A stretch of 64,000 bases of DNA, taken from positions 482,588-546,587 of the forward strand of contig NZ_SGWV01000010.1 in assembly GCF_004216565.1 (NCBI RefSeq), written 5' to 3'. The translations under genes were made by a program, and so were the position numbers. The notes beneath the pieces were generated by a model that worked only from the letters and a program-made list of their open reading frames with translations, searched no databases and had not been told where the DNA came from. This document shows positions 34,445 through 42,040 of this stretch, in pieces. The stretch is from Sphaerotilus mobilis. Its GTDB lineage: Bacteria > Pseudomonadota > Gammaproteobacteria > Burkholderiales > Burkholderiaceae_C. Positions within the stretch are counted from its first letter, which is position 1. The number at the start of each line of letters is the position of its first letter.

Positions 34445-34984
34445 GTACAGCGAGATGCCCTGCGCCTTGAGCCGCGCCACGATCTCGGCGCGGCGGGCGG
34501 CCACGTCGGCCGGGCGCTGGCTGCGCCACTGGGCGACTTCCTCGGCCGTGTAGGGCCGCCAGCCCGGTGGTGCGGTGGCGGGCGAGAACTGGCTGAGCAG
34601 CCAGGTGGTGACGGCGGCGATCTGGGCGTCGTTCAGGCCGGCGTTGTTCGCGCCCGGCACCTGGACGAGGAAGCCGCGGCCCTCGGGCAGGTGCAGGAAG
34701 TGGCCGAGCGGGCCGCGCATGTCGGGCACGCCCTGGTCCGGATGCCCGGCACCGTCAAAGCCGTGGCAGCCGGCGCAGTGCACGACGAACAGGTTGCGCG
34801 CGCCCTGCACCGGCGCGGTGGCCGGTCCGTCGAAGCGGATGCCATTGGCCAGCGCCAGCGGGCGGTGCGGCACGCTGGGCGTGAAGGTGCCGATCGGGTC
34901 GGACTGTGCGGCCACCGAGGCCGCCAGCGTCGACATGACGATCAGCAGCGCGGCGGACCAGGACTTCAGGCGGCGGGATGTCAT
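34442..34984 (-). CDS. periplasmic c-type cytochrome of the AADH cluster
   Basis: This 180-residue protein has a signal peptide (hydrophobic AALLIVMSTLAASVAA, cleavage near AQA-Q/S around residue 27) and one heme-c site, C70-A-G-C73-H74. A possible distal Met lies in GVPDMRGP. A long charged C-terminal helix (WRSQRPADVAARRAEIVARL) follows the heme domain. The ATG at 34984 has CAGGAGA upstream. It is the last gene of the aromatic amine dehydrogenase cluster and probably takes part in moving electrons from the TTQ enzyme to the respiratory chain. Confidence 0.82.
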   Translation of the reverse strand: MTSRRLKSWSAALLIVMSTLAASVAAQSDPIGTFTPSVPHRPLALANGIRFDGPATAPVQGARNLFVVHCAGCHGFDGAGHPDQGVPDMRGPLGHFLHLPEGRGFLVQVPGANNAGLNDAQIAAVTTWLLSQFSPATAPPGWRPYTAEEVAQWRSQRPADVAARRAEIVARLKAQGISLY

Positions 34985-35019
34985 GCGGATCTCCTGCACG
35001 GGCACGGGCACGGCGCGAT

Positions 35020-35475
35020 TCAATCGCCCAGCACGCTGCGCCGCAACTGGCGCGTGCGGGCCGGATCGCCGGCCGCCGCGCGCAGCGGCGCGAACTCGGC
35101 GGCCTCGTAGGGCAAACGGGCGGCGTCACCCTGCAGCGTCGCGAGGTGGTTGGCGATGGCGGCCAGCGTGGCGTCGTCGAGCGCGGCAAACGCCGGCATC
35201 GAGCCCACCACGGTCTGGCCATTGACCTTGATCATGCCGGCCATGCCCTTGAGCAGCACCGTCGGCAGGTAGTCGCGCCGGGCCGCCAGCGTGGCCCAGT
35301 GCGGCCCCTTGATGGCCGGCGCCAGACCCAGCGTGCCGCTGCCATCGGCCTGGTGGCAGGCGGCGCAGTGGGTCGCATACAGCGCCGCGCCGTCGGCGGC
35401 CGCAGCCGCTCCGGCCAGGGCCATGAGCCCGGCCAGAACCGCCGCGCGGGCGCTCGCGCACCGGGCCATCGTCAT
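35020..35475 (-). CDS. small c-type cytochrome of the AADH cluster
   Basis: This 151-residue cytochrome has a signal peptide ending near AAAA-D and a heme-c motif C37-A-A-C40-H41. The likely axial Met lies in VVGSMPAFAALDD, a normal class I cytochrome layout. The ATG at 35475 overlaps the aauA stop (ATGA), so it is translated with the light chain. Two tandem cytochromes after aauA suggest it is the direct electron acceptor or a partner of AADH, instead of the blue copper amicyanin used in mau clusters. A long open frame extends upstream but overlaps aauA. Confidence 0.83.
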   Translation of the reverse strand: MTMARCASARAAVLAGLMALAGAAAAADGAALYATHCAACHQADGSGTLGLAPAIKGPHWATLAARRDYLPTVLLKGMAGMIKVNGQTVVGSMPAFAALDDATLAAIANHLATLQGDAARLPYEAAEFAPLRAAAGDPARTRQLRRSVLGD

Positions 35476-36008
35476 GAGGCCAGGCCGACGATCACGGACG
35501 TCGTGCAATGGAACATCGGGCTGGTGTTGGCCATGCACCAGTTGATGTCGTTGTGCACGCCCAGGCGGTAGCCCGGCCGCTCGCGCTCGTTGTTGTTGCA
35601 GATGCACTGGCCGCAGGCGCTCTTGCCGCAGCAGTCGTTGTAGGACACGAGGTAGTGGCGGTTGTCGTTGGGGTTCAGGCAGGTGCCGACCCAGGACACC
35701 TTGGACGCCTCGGTGCCCGGCGGGCATTGCGTCAGCGAGCCGCCGCAGCAGGTGCAGAGGTAGCCGTCGAAGGCGCAGTAGCGCCAGTACTCGCACTTCT
35801 CCGGGTTGTTCGGATCGGGCTTGGGCGTGGCGGCCTGGGCGCTGCCGAACTGGCCGCTGCGGTCAAACGGCAGCATGGGCAGCACGGCACCGCCCACCAG
35901 CGCGACGCCGAGCCGGCCGACCAGGCTGCGCCGGCCATGCGACTGCGCGACGCGGCGCATGCGGCGCTCGCTCAGGCGGTCGAACCAATCGAGGATGAGG
36001 GACATCAC
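35472..36008 (-). CDS. aauA: aromatic amine dehydrogenase light chain (TTQ subunit)
   Basis: This 178-residue precursor carries the tryptophan tryptophylquinone cofactor. After an Arg-Arg leader (SHGRRSLVGRLGVALVGG), the mature part is packed with cysteines (CEYWRYCAFDGYLCTCCGG). The two cofactor tryptophans are W106 in SWVGTC and W157 in NDINWCMAN, 51 residues apart. This equals the spacing of Trp57/Trp108 in methylamine dehydrogenase and Trp109/Trp160 in AADH. D125 in YNDCCGKSACG sits 19 residues after the first Trp, as does the catalytic base in both enzymes. The NDINWCMANTSPMFHCTTS ending resembles Alcaligenes faecalis AADH more than MADH (from memory). It oxidises primary amines such as tyramine in the periplasm with AauB. 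Confidence 0.92.
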   Translation of the reverse strand: MMSLILDWFDRLSERRMRRVAQSHGRRSLVGRLGVALVGGAVLPMLPFDRSGQFGSAQAATPKPDPNNPEKCEYWRYCAFDGYLCTCCGGSLTQCPPGTEASKVSWVGTCLNPNDNRHYLVSYNDCCGKSACGQCICNNNERERPGYRLGVHNDINWCMANTSPMFHCTTSVIVGLAS

Positions 36009-36038
36009 GGGGCTCCTTCGTGGGGGTCGGATCGGGGG

Positions 36039-36698
36039 TCAGGTCTGGGCTTGAGCGTGGGCATGGGCATGGGCATGGGCGTGCCCGGCATGGCCCTGCT
36101 CGCGCGCCAGCGCCTCGTCGCCGCCGAGGAACTGCTGGATCGAGGCCAGGCCCATGTCGTGGGCGTTGAGCAGGCTGTCGAGCTGCTCGCGGTTGTTGAC
36201 CAGGCCCTTGGCGACGACGGTGCCGCGCGGGTCGAGCACGACCGCATAGGGCAGGCGCGAGACCTTGTAGGCCATGCCCAGCTCCTGCGAGAGCACGTAG
36301 GGGAAGTCGGTCAGGCCCTGGTCACGGATGAACTGCAGGTGGCTGGCCGCCTCGCCGTCGCTGGCCAGCACGACGCGCAGGTGATTCTTCTCGTCACGCC
36401 GCAGCGACTTCAGCACCGGCAGCAGCTTCTTGCAGACCGGGCAGGTGGGCGACAGGAAGAACACCAGCGAGGGCGTGGCCGAGGGCATGCCGACCTCGAC
36501 CCGTTCGGACTGGATGCCGGTCAGCTCGAACATCGGCGAGGCCGCACCGACGGCGGGGCCCGAGTCGGTGACCAGGGCGCCCATCGGCGCGACCCGTTCG
36601 AACAGCACGCCAACTTGGCGCGACAGGGCCCAGGTCAGCACCGCCAGGGCGATGACGGCAACCCAGAGAAGGACGACGGACACGGTGAGTGCGTTCAT
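36039..36698 (-). CDS. aauD: AauD/MauD thioredoxin-like maturation protein
   Basis: This 219-residue membrane-anchored thioredoxin-fold protein is required in mau/aau systems for correct disulfides in the cysteine-rich light chain. It has one N-terminal helix (VVLLWVAVIALAVLTWAL), then the redox motif C86-P-V-C89 in SPTCPVCKKLLP and the cis-Pro region VSRLPYAVV. The C-terminus ends in a run of alternating His and Ala (HAGHAHAHAHAHA), encoded by repeats of the hexamer GGCATG read on the other strand. This His-rich tail is unusual and may bind metal. The stop overlaps nothing; aauA starts 30 nt downstream. The start overlaps the aauE stop. Confidence 0.9.
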   Translation of the reverse strand: MNALTVSVVLLWVAVIALAVLTWALSRQVGVLFERVAPMGALVTDSGPAVGAASPMFELTGIQSERVEVGMPSATPSLVFFLSPTCPVCKKLLPVLKSLRRDEKNHLRVVLASDGEAASHLQFIRDQGLTDFPYVLSQELGMAYKVSRLPYAVVLDPRGTVVAKGLVNNREQLDSLLNAHDMGLASIQQFLGGDEALAREQGHAGHAHAHAHAHAQAQT

Positions 36699-37267
36699 GT
36701 GTGGCTCCGGAAAAGGGGTGACTGGGCAGCGGCCGACACGGCAGCCGCGTGGCGCAGCAACTGGTGCAGCGCGGTGTAGAGAACACAGGCCAGCAGCAGG
36801 CCGGCCAGGGCGGTGGCGACATCGGCCAGACCGATCTCGCGCGGCAGCACGGGCAGGGCAGCGATCGCGCACAGGCCGATCAACACGGCATTGCGAGCGA
36901 CCAGGGCCCAGGACAGCGGCAGCGGCGTGCCACCGCAACCGCAGTCCAGCACGCGGCCGTGCAGGCGGTGCCAGGCCATGGCGCCGGCATACAGCGCCAG
37001 CAAGGCGGCCGCCAGCACGGCGGCCTCGGCCCGCCAGGGCGTGACCAGGCCGATGGCGGCGAGCGCCTCCAGCACCGGCATGCCGATGGCGGCCACGGGC
37101 AAGAGCGTGTCGGCCACGCCGTAGGCCGCCAGATGCTGCTCGAACAGGCTGCGGTCGAGCAGCTTGGCGGCCGCCGCATGCACCAGCAGGATCACCAGCG
37201 CGCCGCAGGCCAGCATCAGCCAGAGCGGGTCGATCGGACCGATCGACAAGGGAAGCAAGGCTTGCAT
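36695..37267 (-). CDS. aauE: AauE/MauE membrane protein
   Basis: This 190-residue membrane protein has four or five predicted helices and belongs to the MauE/DoxX-like family. It carries conserved cysteines in VLDCGCGGTPLPLSW, typical of MauE. It works with AauD in export or disulfide formation of the light chain. The stop codon overlaps the aauD start (ATGA at 36698-36695) and it begins 10 nt after aauB, so the four structural and maturation genes form one operon in the order aauB-aauE-aauD-aauA. Confidence 0.88.
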   Translation of the reverse strand: MQALLPLSIGPIDPLWLMLACGALVILLVHAAAAKLLDRSLFEQHLAAYGVADTLLPVAAIGMPVLEALAAIGLVTPWRAEAAVLAAALLALYAGAMAWHRLHGRVLDCGCGGTPLPLSWALVARNAVLIGLCAIAALPVLPREIGLADVATALAGLLLACVLYTALHQLLRHAAAVSAAAQSPLFRSHT

Positions 37268-37277
37268 GGCCGCCTCC

Positions 37278-38525
37278 TCAGTCGTGCGATTCGAGCTGGG
37301 TGATGGTCTCGCCGACCGCCGCCAGCTTGGCGAGCGTCTTGCTGACCTTGCCGTCCTTCCAGCCCAGCACATGCAGCGTGTTGGTCGCACCGTCGAGCAC
37401 GTGCAGGCGCTCGCCGCTGGCCGAGAAGGTCATGGCAATGGCCATGTTGCCGGGCAGCGAGGGCAGCCGCTTGCCGGTCGTCAGGTCGAGCACGAAGAGC
37501 TTGTCGGCCGGCAGCTTGTGCGAGCCTTCGCCGCCCTTGGGGTGCATGCCGGCGACGAGGTAACGCCCGCTCGGATCGACCGCCGCCACCTGGTAGCCAC
37601 CCGGCCGCCAGCCCGCCCGGCGCTCGGCCGGTGTGGCGATCAGGTCGTGCGTGGCGCTGACCTTGGCCACGGCGCCACCGAGGTTCAGCTCGGTCACCTT
37701 GCCCTGGAAGGACACGTACCAGTAGCGGTCACCCACACGCTCGGCGTTGTGGAACCAGGCATCGGCGTCGGCATCGAACAGCTTGGCGCTGACCTGCCGG
37801 TCGGCCGGCTTGCCGGACTCGTCGAGCGTGACCGTCGCCATCGTGCCGTCGCCGCACAGGGTCGAGAAGCGGCTCGGGTGGCTGGCCGAGGGCAGTGCGC
37901 CCCAGCAGCCTGGCGTCGGCACCTCGGCCGCGACGCTGCGGGTCTGCAGGTCGACGACGGTGACGGAGGTGGCCGGGGTGGCGTTCTGCACGAACACGAA
38001 GCGGCCATTCGCGCTGGTCGAGACCAGCCAGCGGTAGTTCAGCGCCTGGGCCCGCTTGGCCGGCAGCACGACCTCGTACTTGAACGCGAGGTCGTCGGCG
38101 CCGTAGACCTCCAGCACATCGGCCCGGTCGCCGCGGTAGGAGCGGCTCAGGTGGGTCGTGGCGACATACATCTCGTCGCGCTTCGGGCTCAGCGCCATGT
38201 TGCCGACGTAGGCCGTGCTGACCATGCCGAGGAAGCGCCCGCTGATCGCGTCGAGCACGCGGATGCGGCCGTCGCTGATGTGGCTGATCGCCAGATCGAT
38301 GACGTAGACCCGCTTGCCGTGCTGGGCGTCGATGCGCGGCAGCGTCGTCAGCGGCGGATCGGGCGGCAGCGGCTCGGGCACCGCCCGGGCCTTGCCGGCC
38401 TGCGCCAGCGCGCCGAAGGAGGTCGCCAGACCGGTCACGCCCAACAGGCTGAGAAGGCCGATGGCGGCGACATGGCGCCAGGTGGGACGCCCGGGCGAGT
38501 GCCGGGTCGAAAGGAAGGTCGTCAT
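37278..38525 (-). CDS. aauB: aromatic amine dehydrogenase heavy chain
   Basis: This 415-residue protein is the large subunit of the alpha2beta2 amine dehydrogenase, a seven-bladed beta-propeller that holds the TTQ light chain and shapes the substrate pocket. It has a signal peptide (LLSLLGVTGLATSFGALAQA), then the RVYVIDLAISHISDGRI segment and repeated blade motifs such as VLDAISGRFLGMV, GWRPGGYQVAAVDPSGRY and FVLDLTTGKRLPSLPG. It is first in the cluster after the AraC gene, with a 271-bp promoter region. Whether the substrate is an aromatic amine rather than methylamine is inferred mainly from the light chain and cluster content. Confidence 0.9.
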   Translation of the reverse strand: MTTFLSTRHSPGRPTWRHVAAIGLLSLLGVTGLATSFGALAQAGKARAVPEPLPPDPPLTTLPRIDAQHGKRVYVIDLAISHISDGRIRVLDAISGRFLGMVSTAYVGNMALSPKRDEMYVATTHLSRSYRGDRADVLEVYGADDLAFKYEVVLPAKRAQALNYRWLVSTSANGRFVFVQNATPATSVTVVDLQTRSVAAEVPTPGCWGALPSASHPSRFSTLCGDGTMATVTLDESGKPADRQVSAKLFDADADAWFHNAERVGDRYWYVSFQGKVTELNLGGAVAKVSATHDLIATPAERRAGWRPGGYQVAAVDPSGRYLVAGMHPKGGEGSHKLPADKLFVLDLTTGKRLPSLPGNMAIAMTFSASGERLHVLDGATNTLHVLGWKDGKVSKTLAKLAAVGETITQLESHD

Positions 38526-38634
38526 GGGCTGACTCCAGGTTCCAGATGCGTTGACGAGGCGGTCCGCGCCGGGGTCGACATGAGGGTCGAACCGGCATGG
38601 ACCGCATCTTGGTCAGGCAAGGGGACCGGGCGTG

Positions 38635-38776
38635 AGCCGGATTCGGCAAGGGTGCCGGCGATGCAACGGCCGGTGGTCCCACCGGATGGGACGTGCAGGG
38701 CGTCGCTGGGGTCGTTGCCGCGCGGCGGGCTCGGGTCTTACCCGCAGGCGGCGGTCGCTGCTTGCCGAATCCGGCT
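38635..38776. promoter_or_regulatory. 16-bp inverted repeat in aau promoter region
   Basis: AGCCGGATTCGGCAAG at 38635-38650 is exactly reverse-complemented at 38761-38776, with 110 bp between the arms. It lies between the AraC gene stop and aauB, 110 to 250 bp upstream of the aauB start. The spacing, about ten to twelve helical turns, fits DNA looping by an AraC-type regulator. The second arm is near the end of the AraC gene (stop at 38797). Confidence 0.55.
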
Positions 38777-38796
38777 ATCGATGGATGTCAGGCGGA

Positions 38797-39765
38797 TCAG
38801 TGCAGCGCGAGCCGTGTCCTGGCCACCGTCTCCGACGGCTTCTCGCCAAACAGCGCGCGGTACTCGGCCGCGAAGCGCGAGAGGTGCCAGAAGCCCCAGC
38901 GGGCGGCGCAGTCGGCCACCGGCTCGGCGCTGCCGCGCATCAGTTCGCGGCGCACGCCGTTCAGGCGCAGGGCGCGCAGGTAGCTCACGGGGCTGAGCTG
39001 CAGCACGGCTTCGAAGCTGTATTGCAGCGTGCGGCGCGAGACGCCCAGCGCGTCACACAGCATCGGCACGTCGATGGGCTCATGCGCATGGGCGCGCATC
39101 CATGCGCGGGCCTCGCGCACGATGCGCTCGCGGCTGGCGGCCGTCGCCGGTGGCTCCTGGTCGGCCAGCGGCAGGTGGATGCGCGACAGCAGCAGGTCGC
39201 AGGCGGTCTGCACCAGCGCCCGGCGCATGGCCATGTGCTGCAGCAGGCCGGGGCTTTCGCGGGCGGTGCGCAAGGTGTCGAGAAGCAGCGCGCGCAGCTC
39301 GGCCTGCTGCGGGTCGTGACCATGCAGGCCGCGGTCGGGCAGGTCGTCGACCGCGACGACCACGCCGCTGATGCGGCTGGCGTGGTCGGCCAGCGCCTGC
39401 CGGTCGATGTCCAGCGCCAGCACGTCGAAGGCGCCGTGCGTGACCAGGTCGAACTCGCCATCGGCGATGACCGCATAGCCGCCGTCGGGGCGCAGCGCAT
39501 GGCCGCAGATGCGGCTGTCAGCCTCGTCGGTCAGGGCCACCGCAAGCGTCAGCGTGCCCGGTCGCGGCAGACCCTGCTGGACCAGCGCGCGCGAGGTCTG
39601 TTCGCGGAAGACCTGCACCGGGCCGATGCGAAGTTCCTCGATGCGGCCCTCGAAACGGCCGCCGGAGATCTGCTCGTAATGCTGGTCCCACAGGGCCAGG
39701 CTGGCGGCGTGCTCATGCACGTCGCGGGTCTCATGGATCGCGTGGTTCAGGTCATGCGATGGCAT
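38797..39765 (-). CDS. AraC-family regulator, probable activator of the aau cluster
   Basis: This 322-residue protein has a C-terminal AraC/XylS DNA-binding domain (about residues 215-315) with two helix-turn-helices (VPMLCDALGVSRRTLQYSF; FWHLSRFAAEYRALFGEKP). The N-terminal ligand domain, with WDQHYEQISGGRFEGRIEEL and GPVQVFREQ, resembles the EutR/FeaR-like class, which sense amines or ethanolamine. It lies directly upstream of aauB on the same strand, so it probably activates the cluster in response to the amine substrate. That link is inference from position. Confidence 0.87.
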   Translation of the reverse strand: MPSHDLNHAIHETRDVHEHAASLALWDQHYEQISGGRFEGRIEELRIGPVQVFREQTSRALVQQGLPRPGTLTLAVALTDEADSRICGHALRPDGGYAVIADGEFDLVTHGAFDVLALDIDRQALADHASRISGVVVAVDDLPDRGLHGHDPQQAELRALLLDTLRTARESPGLLQHMAMRRALVQTACDLLLSRIHLPLADQEPPATAASRERIVREARAWMRAHAHEPIDVPMLCDALGVSRRTLQYSFEAVLQLSPVSYLRALRLNGVRRELMRGSAEPVADCAARWGFWHLSRFAAEYRALFGEKPSETVARTRLALH

Positions 39766-39941
39766 CGCGGTCCTCCTCGCTGGTGGCAGCCCTCACTGCG
39801 TCAGGTCCCGGCGAGCAACCGTCATGCCATGGCAGGCAAGCGGCACGCTTCTGCGCGGGTCGAAAAGAATGGCACAAGGATGGTGAGCGCGCACCTTTCC
39901 CGACTCAGGACTTGCCCGGATGTCTGCCCGCCCCGGACCTT

Positions 39942-40685
39942 TCACCAACCCAGCGGTGCCGCCCAGCCGAGGTAGGTCTTGGGCAAAGGCCGGGCGTAGT
40001 CGCCGTGGCCGCTGGTGCGCAGGCCCAGGCCGATCAGGGCTTCGCTGAACTTGACGGCCGCGGCGACGCCGTCGATCACCGGCACGCCCAGCCGGGCGCT
40101 CAGTTCGGCGCACAGCGCGGCCATGCCGGCGCAGCCCAGCACGATGGCGCCGCTGCGGTCGCGCACGAGGGCCTCGCGGGCAGCGGCCTCGATCGCGTCG
40201 ACGCAGCCGGCGCCGCCGTCTTCCAGCGCCAGCACCGGGATGTCGGTGCCGTGCACGCCTCGGCAGCGTGGCTCGAAGCCGTATTTCTGGACCAGATGCT
40301 CGGCGATGACGCAGGTGCGCGTCATGGTGGTGACGACCGAGAAGCCGGTGGCAAGGAAGCTGGCGGCGTGGAAGGCCGCCTCGGCGATGCCCAGCACCGG
40401 TGCGCCGGAGACCTCGCGCGCGGCGTCCAGCCCCGGGTCGCCGAAGCAGGCGATGACGATGCCGTCCGGCGGCTCGACCGCGCCGGGTCCGGCGTGGCGC
40501 TTGACCTGCTCGGCGACGCCGGCAGCGGCCACGGTCTCGTCGAAATGGCCCTCGATCGACAGCGGGCCGAAGCTCGGGCAGACCGCCTCGATGCGCGTGC
40601 CGTGAGCGGCCACGGCGCGTGCGGCGGCGGCGATGCCCTCGGTCATCGGCCGCGAGGTGTTGGGATTGACGATCAGCAGCTTCAT
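39942..40685 (-). CDS. Asp/Glu/hydantoin racemase family protein
   Basis: This 247-residue protein belongs to the Asp/Glu racemase superfamily, closest to hydantoin and allantoin racemases (HyuE type). It begins MKLLIVNPNTSRPMTEGI, a signature of the family, and has the two catalytic cysteines, C80 in VIACFGDPGL and C185 in IVLGCAGMA. It would epimerise a carbon next to a carboxyl or carbonyl group without cofactor. GGAGAC lies upstream of the ATG. It is divergent from a PotABCD-like importer, and the shared 245-bp region holds two copies of a putative GntR operator, so it probably processes what that importer brings in. Confidence 0.85.
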   Translation of the reverse strand: MKLLIVNPNTSRPMTEGIAAAARAVAAHGTRIEAVCPSFGPLSIEGHFDETVAAAGVAEQVKRHAGPGAVEPPDGIVIACFGDPGLDAAREVSGAPVLGIAEAAFHAASFLATGFSVVTTMTRTCVIAEHLVQKYGFEPRCRGVHGTDIPVLALEDGGAGCVDAIEAAAREALVRDRSGAIVLGCAGMAALCAELSARLGVPVIDGVAAAVKFSEALIGLGLRTSGHGDYARPLPKTYLGWAAPLGW

Positions 40686-40712
40686 GGTTTTCCAGTCTCC
40701 GGTGGCGCTTGG

Positions 40713-40731
40713 ATTGCATACAAACTATGCA
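40713..40731. promoter_or_regulatory. putative GntR operator near racemase start
   Basis: TGCATA-CAAAC-TATGCA (40715-40731) is a perfect 6-bp-arm dyad with a 5-bp spacer. It sits within the 12-mer ATTGCATACAAA (40713-40724) that recurs at 40912-40923. It is 28 bp upstream of the racemase ATG on the minus strand. FCD-type GntR regulators often bind TTGTATNCAA-like dyads, and one is encoded at 45273. Confidence 0.55.
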
Positions 40732-40911
40732 CAAGCTTGGGTCGTCGCGCCACATCCGGAGGCGGTCGCGCACCGACTGCGGGCCCGATCGGGTGTGACA
40801 GGCCTCACGAGCCATGCCCGGCCCGAACGTTGCAAGAGGCACGCCGACAGCGTGGCGGACCGACCGGCCGCTGCGCCGTCCGGCCCCGCCATCTGCCGCA
40901 CTGGCACACGC

Positions 40912-40923
40912 ATTGCATACAAA
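40912..40923. promoter_or_regulatory. putative GntR operator near importer start
   Basis: Second exact copy of ATTGCATACAAA, ending 7 bp before the ATG of the importer ATPase gene at 40931. The right half of the dyad is less well conserved here. Binding this close to the start would block translation initiation or elongation of the operon transcript's 5' end. Confidence 0.5.
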
Positions 40924-40930
40924 GCCGAGC

Positions 40931-41947
40931 ATGAGCACACGCACCGACCTGGAGCTGATCCACCTGGTCAAGGACTACGGCCAGTCGCTGGCCGTCGCCG
41001 GCATCGACCTGAAGATCGCCGCTGGCAGCTACTGCTGCCTGCTGGGCCCCTCGGGCTGCGGCAAGACGTCGACGCTGCGCATGATTGCCGGCCACGAGGA
41101 GCCGACCGAAGGCTCGGTCGTGCTGGGCGGGCGCGAGATCACGCACCTGTCACCGTCCGAACGCGGCACGGCCATGATGTTCCAGAGCTATGCGCTGTTC
41201 CCACACCTGAGCGTGCTGGACAACGTCGCCTTCAGCGAACGCATGAAGGGCACGCCCAAGGCCGAGCGGGAGGCCCGTGCGACGGAGCTGCTCAAGCTGG
41301 TCCACATGGAACCCTATGCGCAACGCCTGCCGGCCGCCCTGTCCGGTGGCCAGCAGCAGCGCGTGGCACTGGCGCGGGCGCTGATGCTCAAGCCGCAGGT
41401 GCTGCTGCTCGACGAGCCGCTGTCGGCGCTGGACCCCTTCCTGCGCGTAAAGATGCGGGCGGAGTTGAAGCGCTGGCACCGTGAACTCGGGATGAGCTTC
41501 GTGCACGTCACGCACAGCCAGGAAGAGGCAATGGCGCTGGCCGATCTGGTGGTGGTGATGAACCAGGGCCGCATCGAGCAGGCCGGCACCGCCCGCGACG
41601 TGTTCGAGCGCCCGCGCACCGAGTTCGTGGCCCGCTTCATCGGCGCGCACAACATCATCGAGACGCCCGCCGGCAAGGTGGCGGTGCGCTGCGATCGGCT
41701 CAACCTCGTCACGCCCGATGTCGGCGAGCCGGCCGTGACGGTCGCGGCCATCGAGTACCAGGGCGCGCAGGTGCAGGTCCATCTCGTGGCCGATGCCGCC
41801 CACACCAACGACGACCCCGAAACCGACGACCCGGCCCGCTGGGTCGCGGTGCTCGGCGACACCCAGTTCCACAGCGCCCCCTTCGAGCCCGGCCAGCGCG
41901 TCGCCATGCGCTGGTGGGCCCAGGACGCACACGGGCTCATCGCCTGA
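40931..41947 (+). CDS. spermidine/putrescine-type ABC transporter ATP-binding protein
   Basis: This 338-residue PotA-like ATPase has Walker A GPSGCGKTS, signature LSGGQQQRVALARAL and Walker B LLLDEPLSALDP, followed by an extra C-terminal TOBE domain (IEYQGAQVQVHL). It would energise the importer formed with the two permeases downstream. The first gene of the importer operon, it is divergent from the racemase. The substrate is probably a polyamine-like or amino-acid-derived compound, but PotABCD relatives also carry opines and other organic ions. Confidence 0.9.
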   Translation: MSTRTDLELIHLVKDYGQSLAVAGIDLKIAAGSYCCLLGPSGCGKTSTLRMIAGHEEPTEGSVVLGGREITHLSPSERGTAMMFQSYALFPHLSVLDNVAFSERMKGTPKAEREARATELLKLVHMEPYAQRLPAALSGGQQQRVALARALMLKPQVLLLDEPLSALDPFLRVKMRAELKRWHRELGMSFVHVTHSQEEAMALADLVVVMNQGRIEQAGTARDVFERPRTEFVARFIGAHNIIETPAGKVAVRCDRLNLVTPDVGEPAVTVAAIEYQGAQVQVHLVADAAHTNDDPETDDPARWVAVLGDTQFHSAPFEPGQRVAMRWWAQDAHGLIA

Positions 41948-42040
41948 GCCACCCGGCCGCACCTGATTCTTGGCCACTGTTCCTGCCCTTGCTCCCGCCC
42001 CCGTTCCCTCCCCCGACCGTCCTCAACCCGGAGACTTCCG

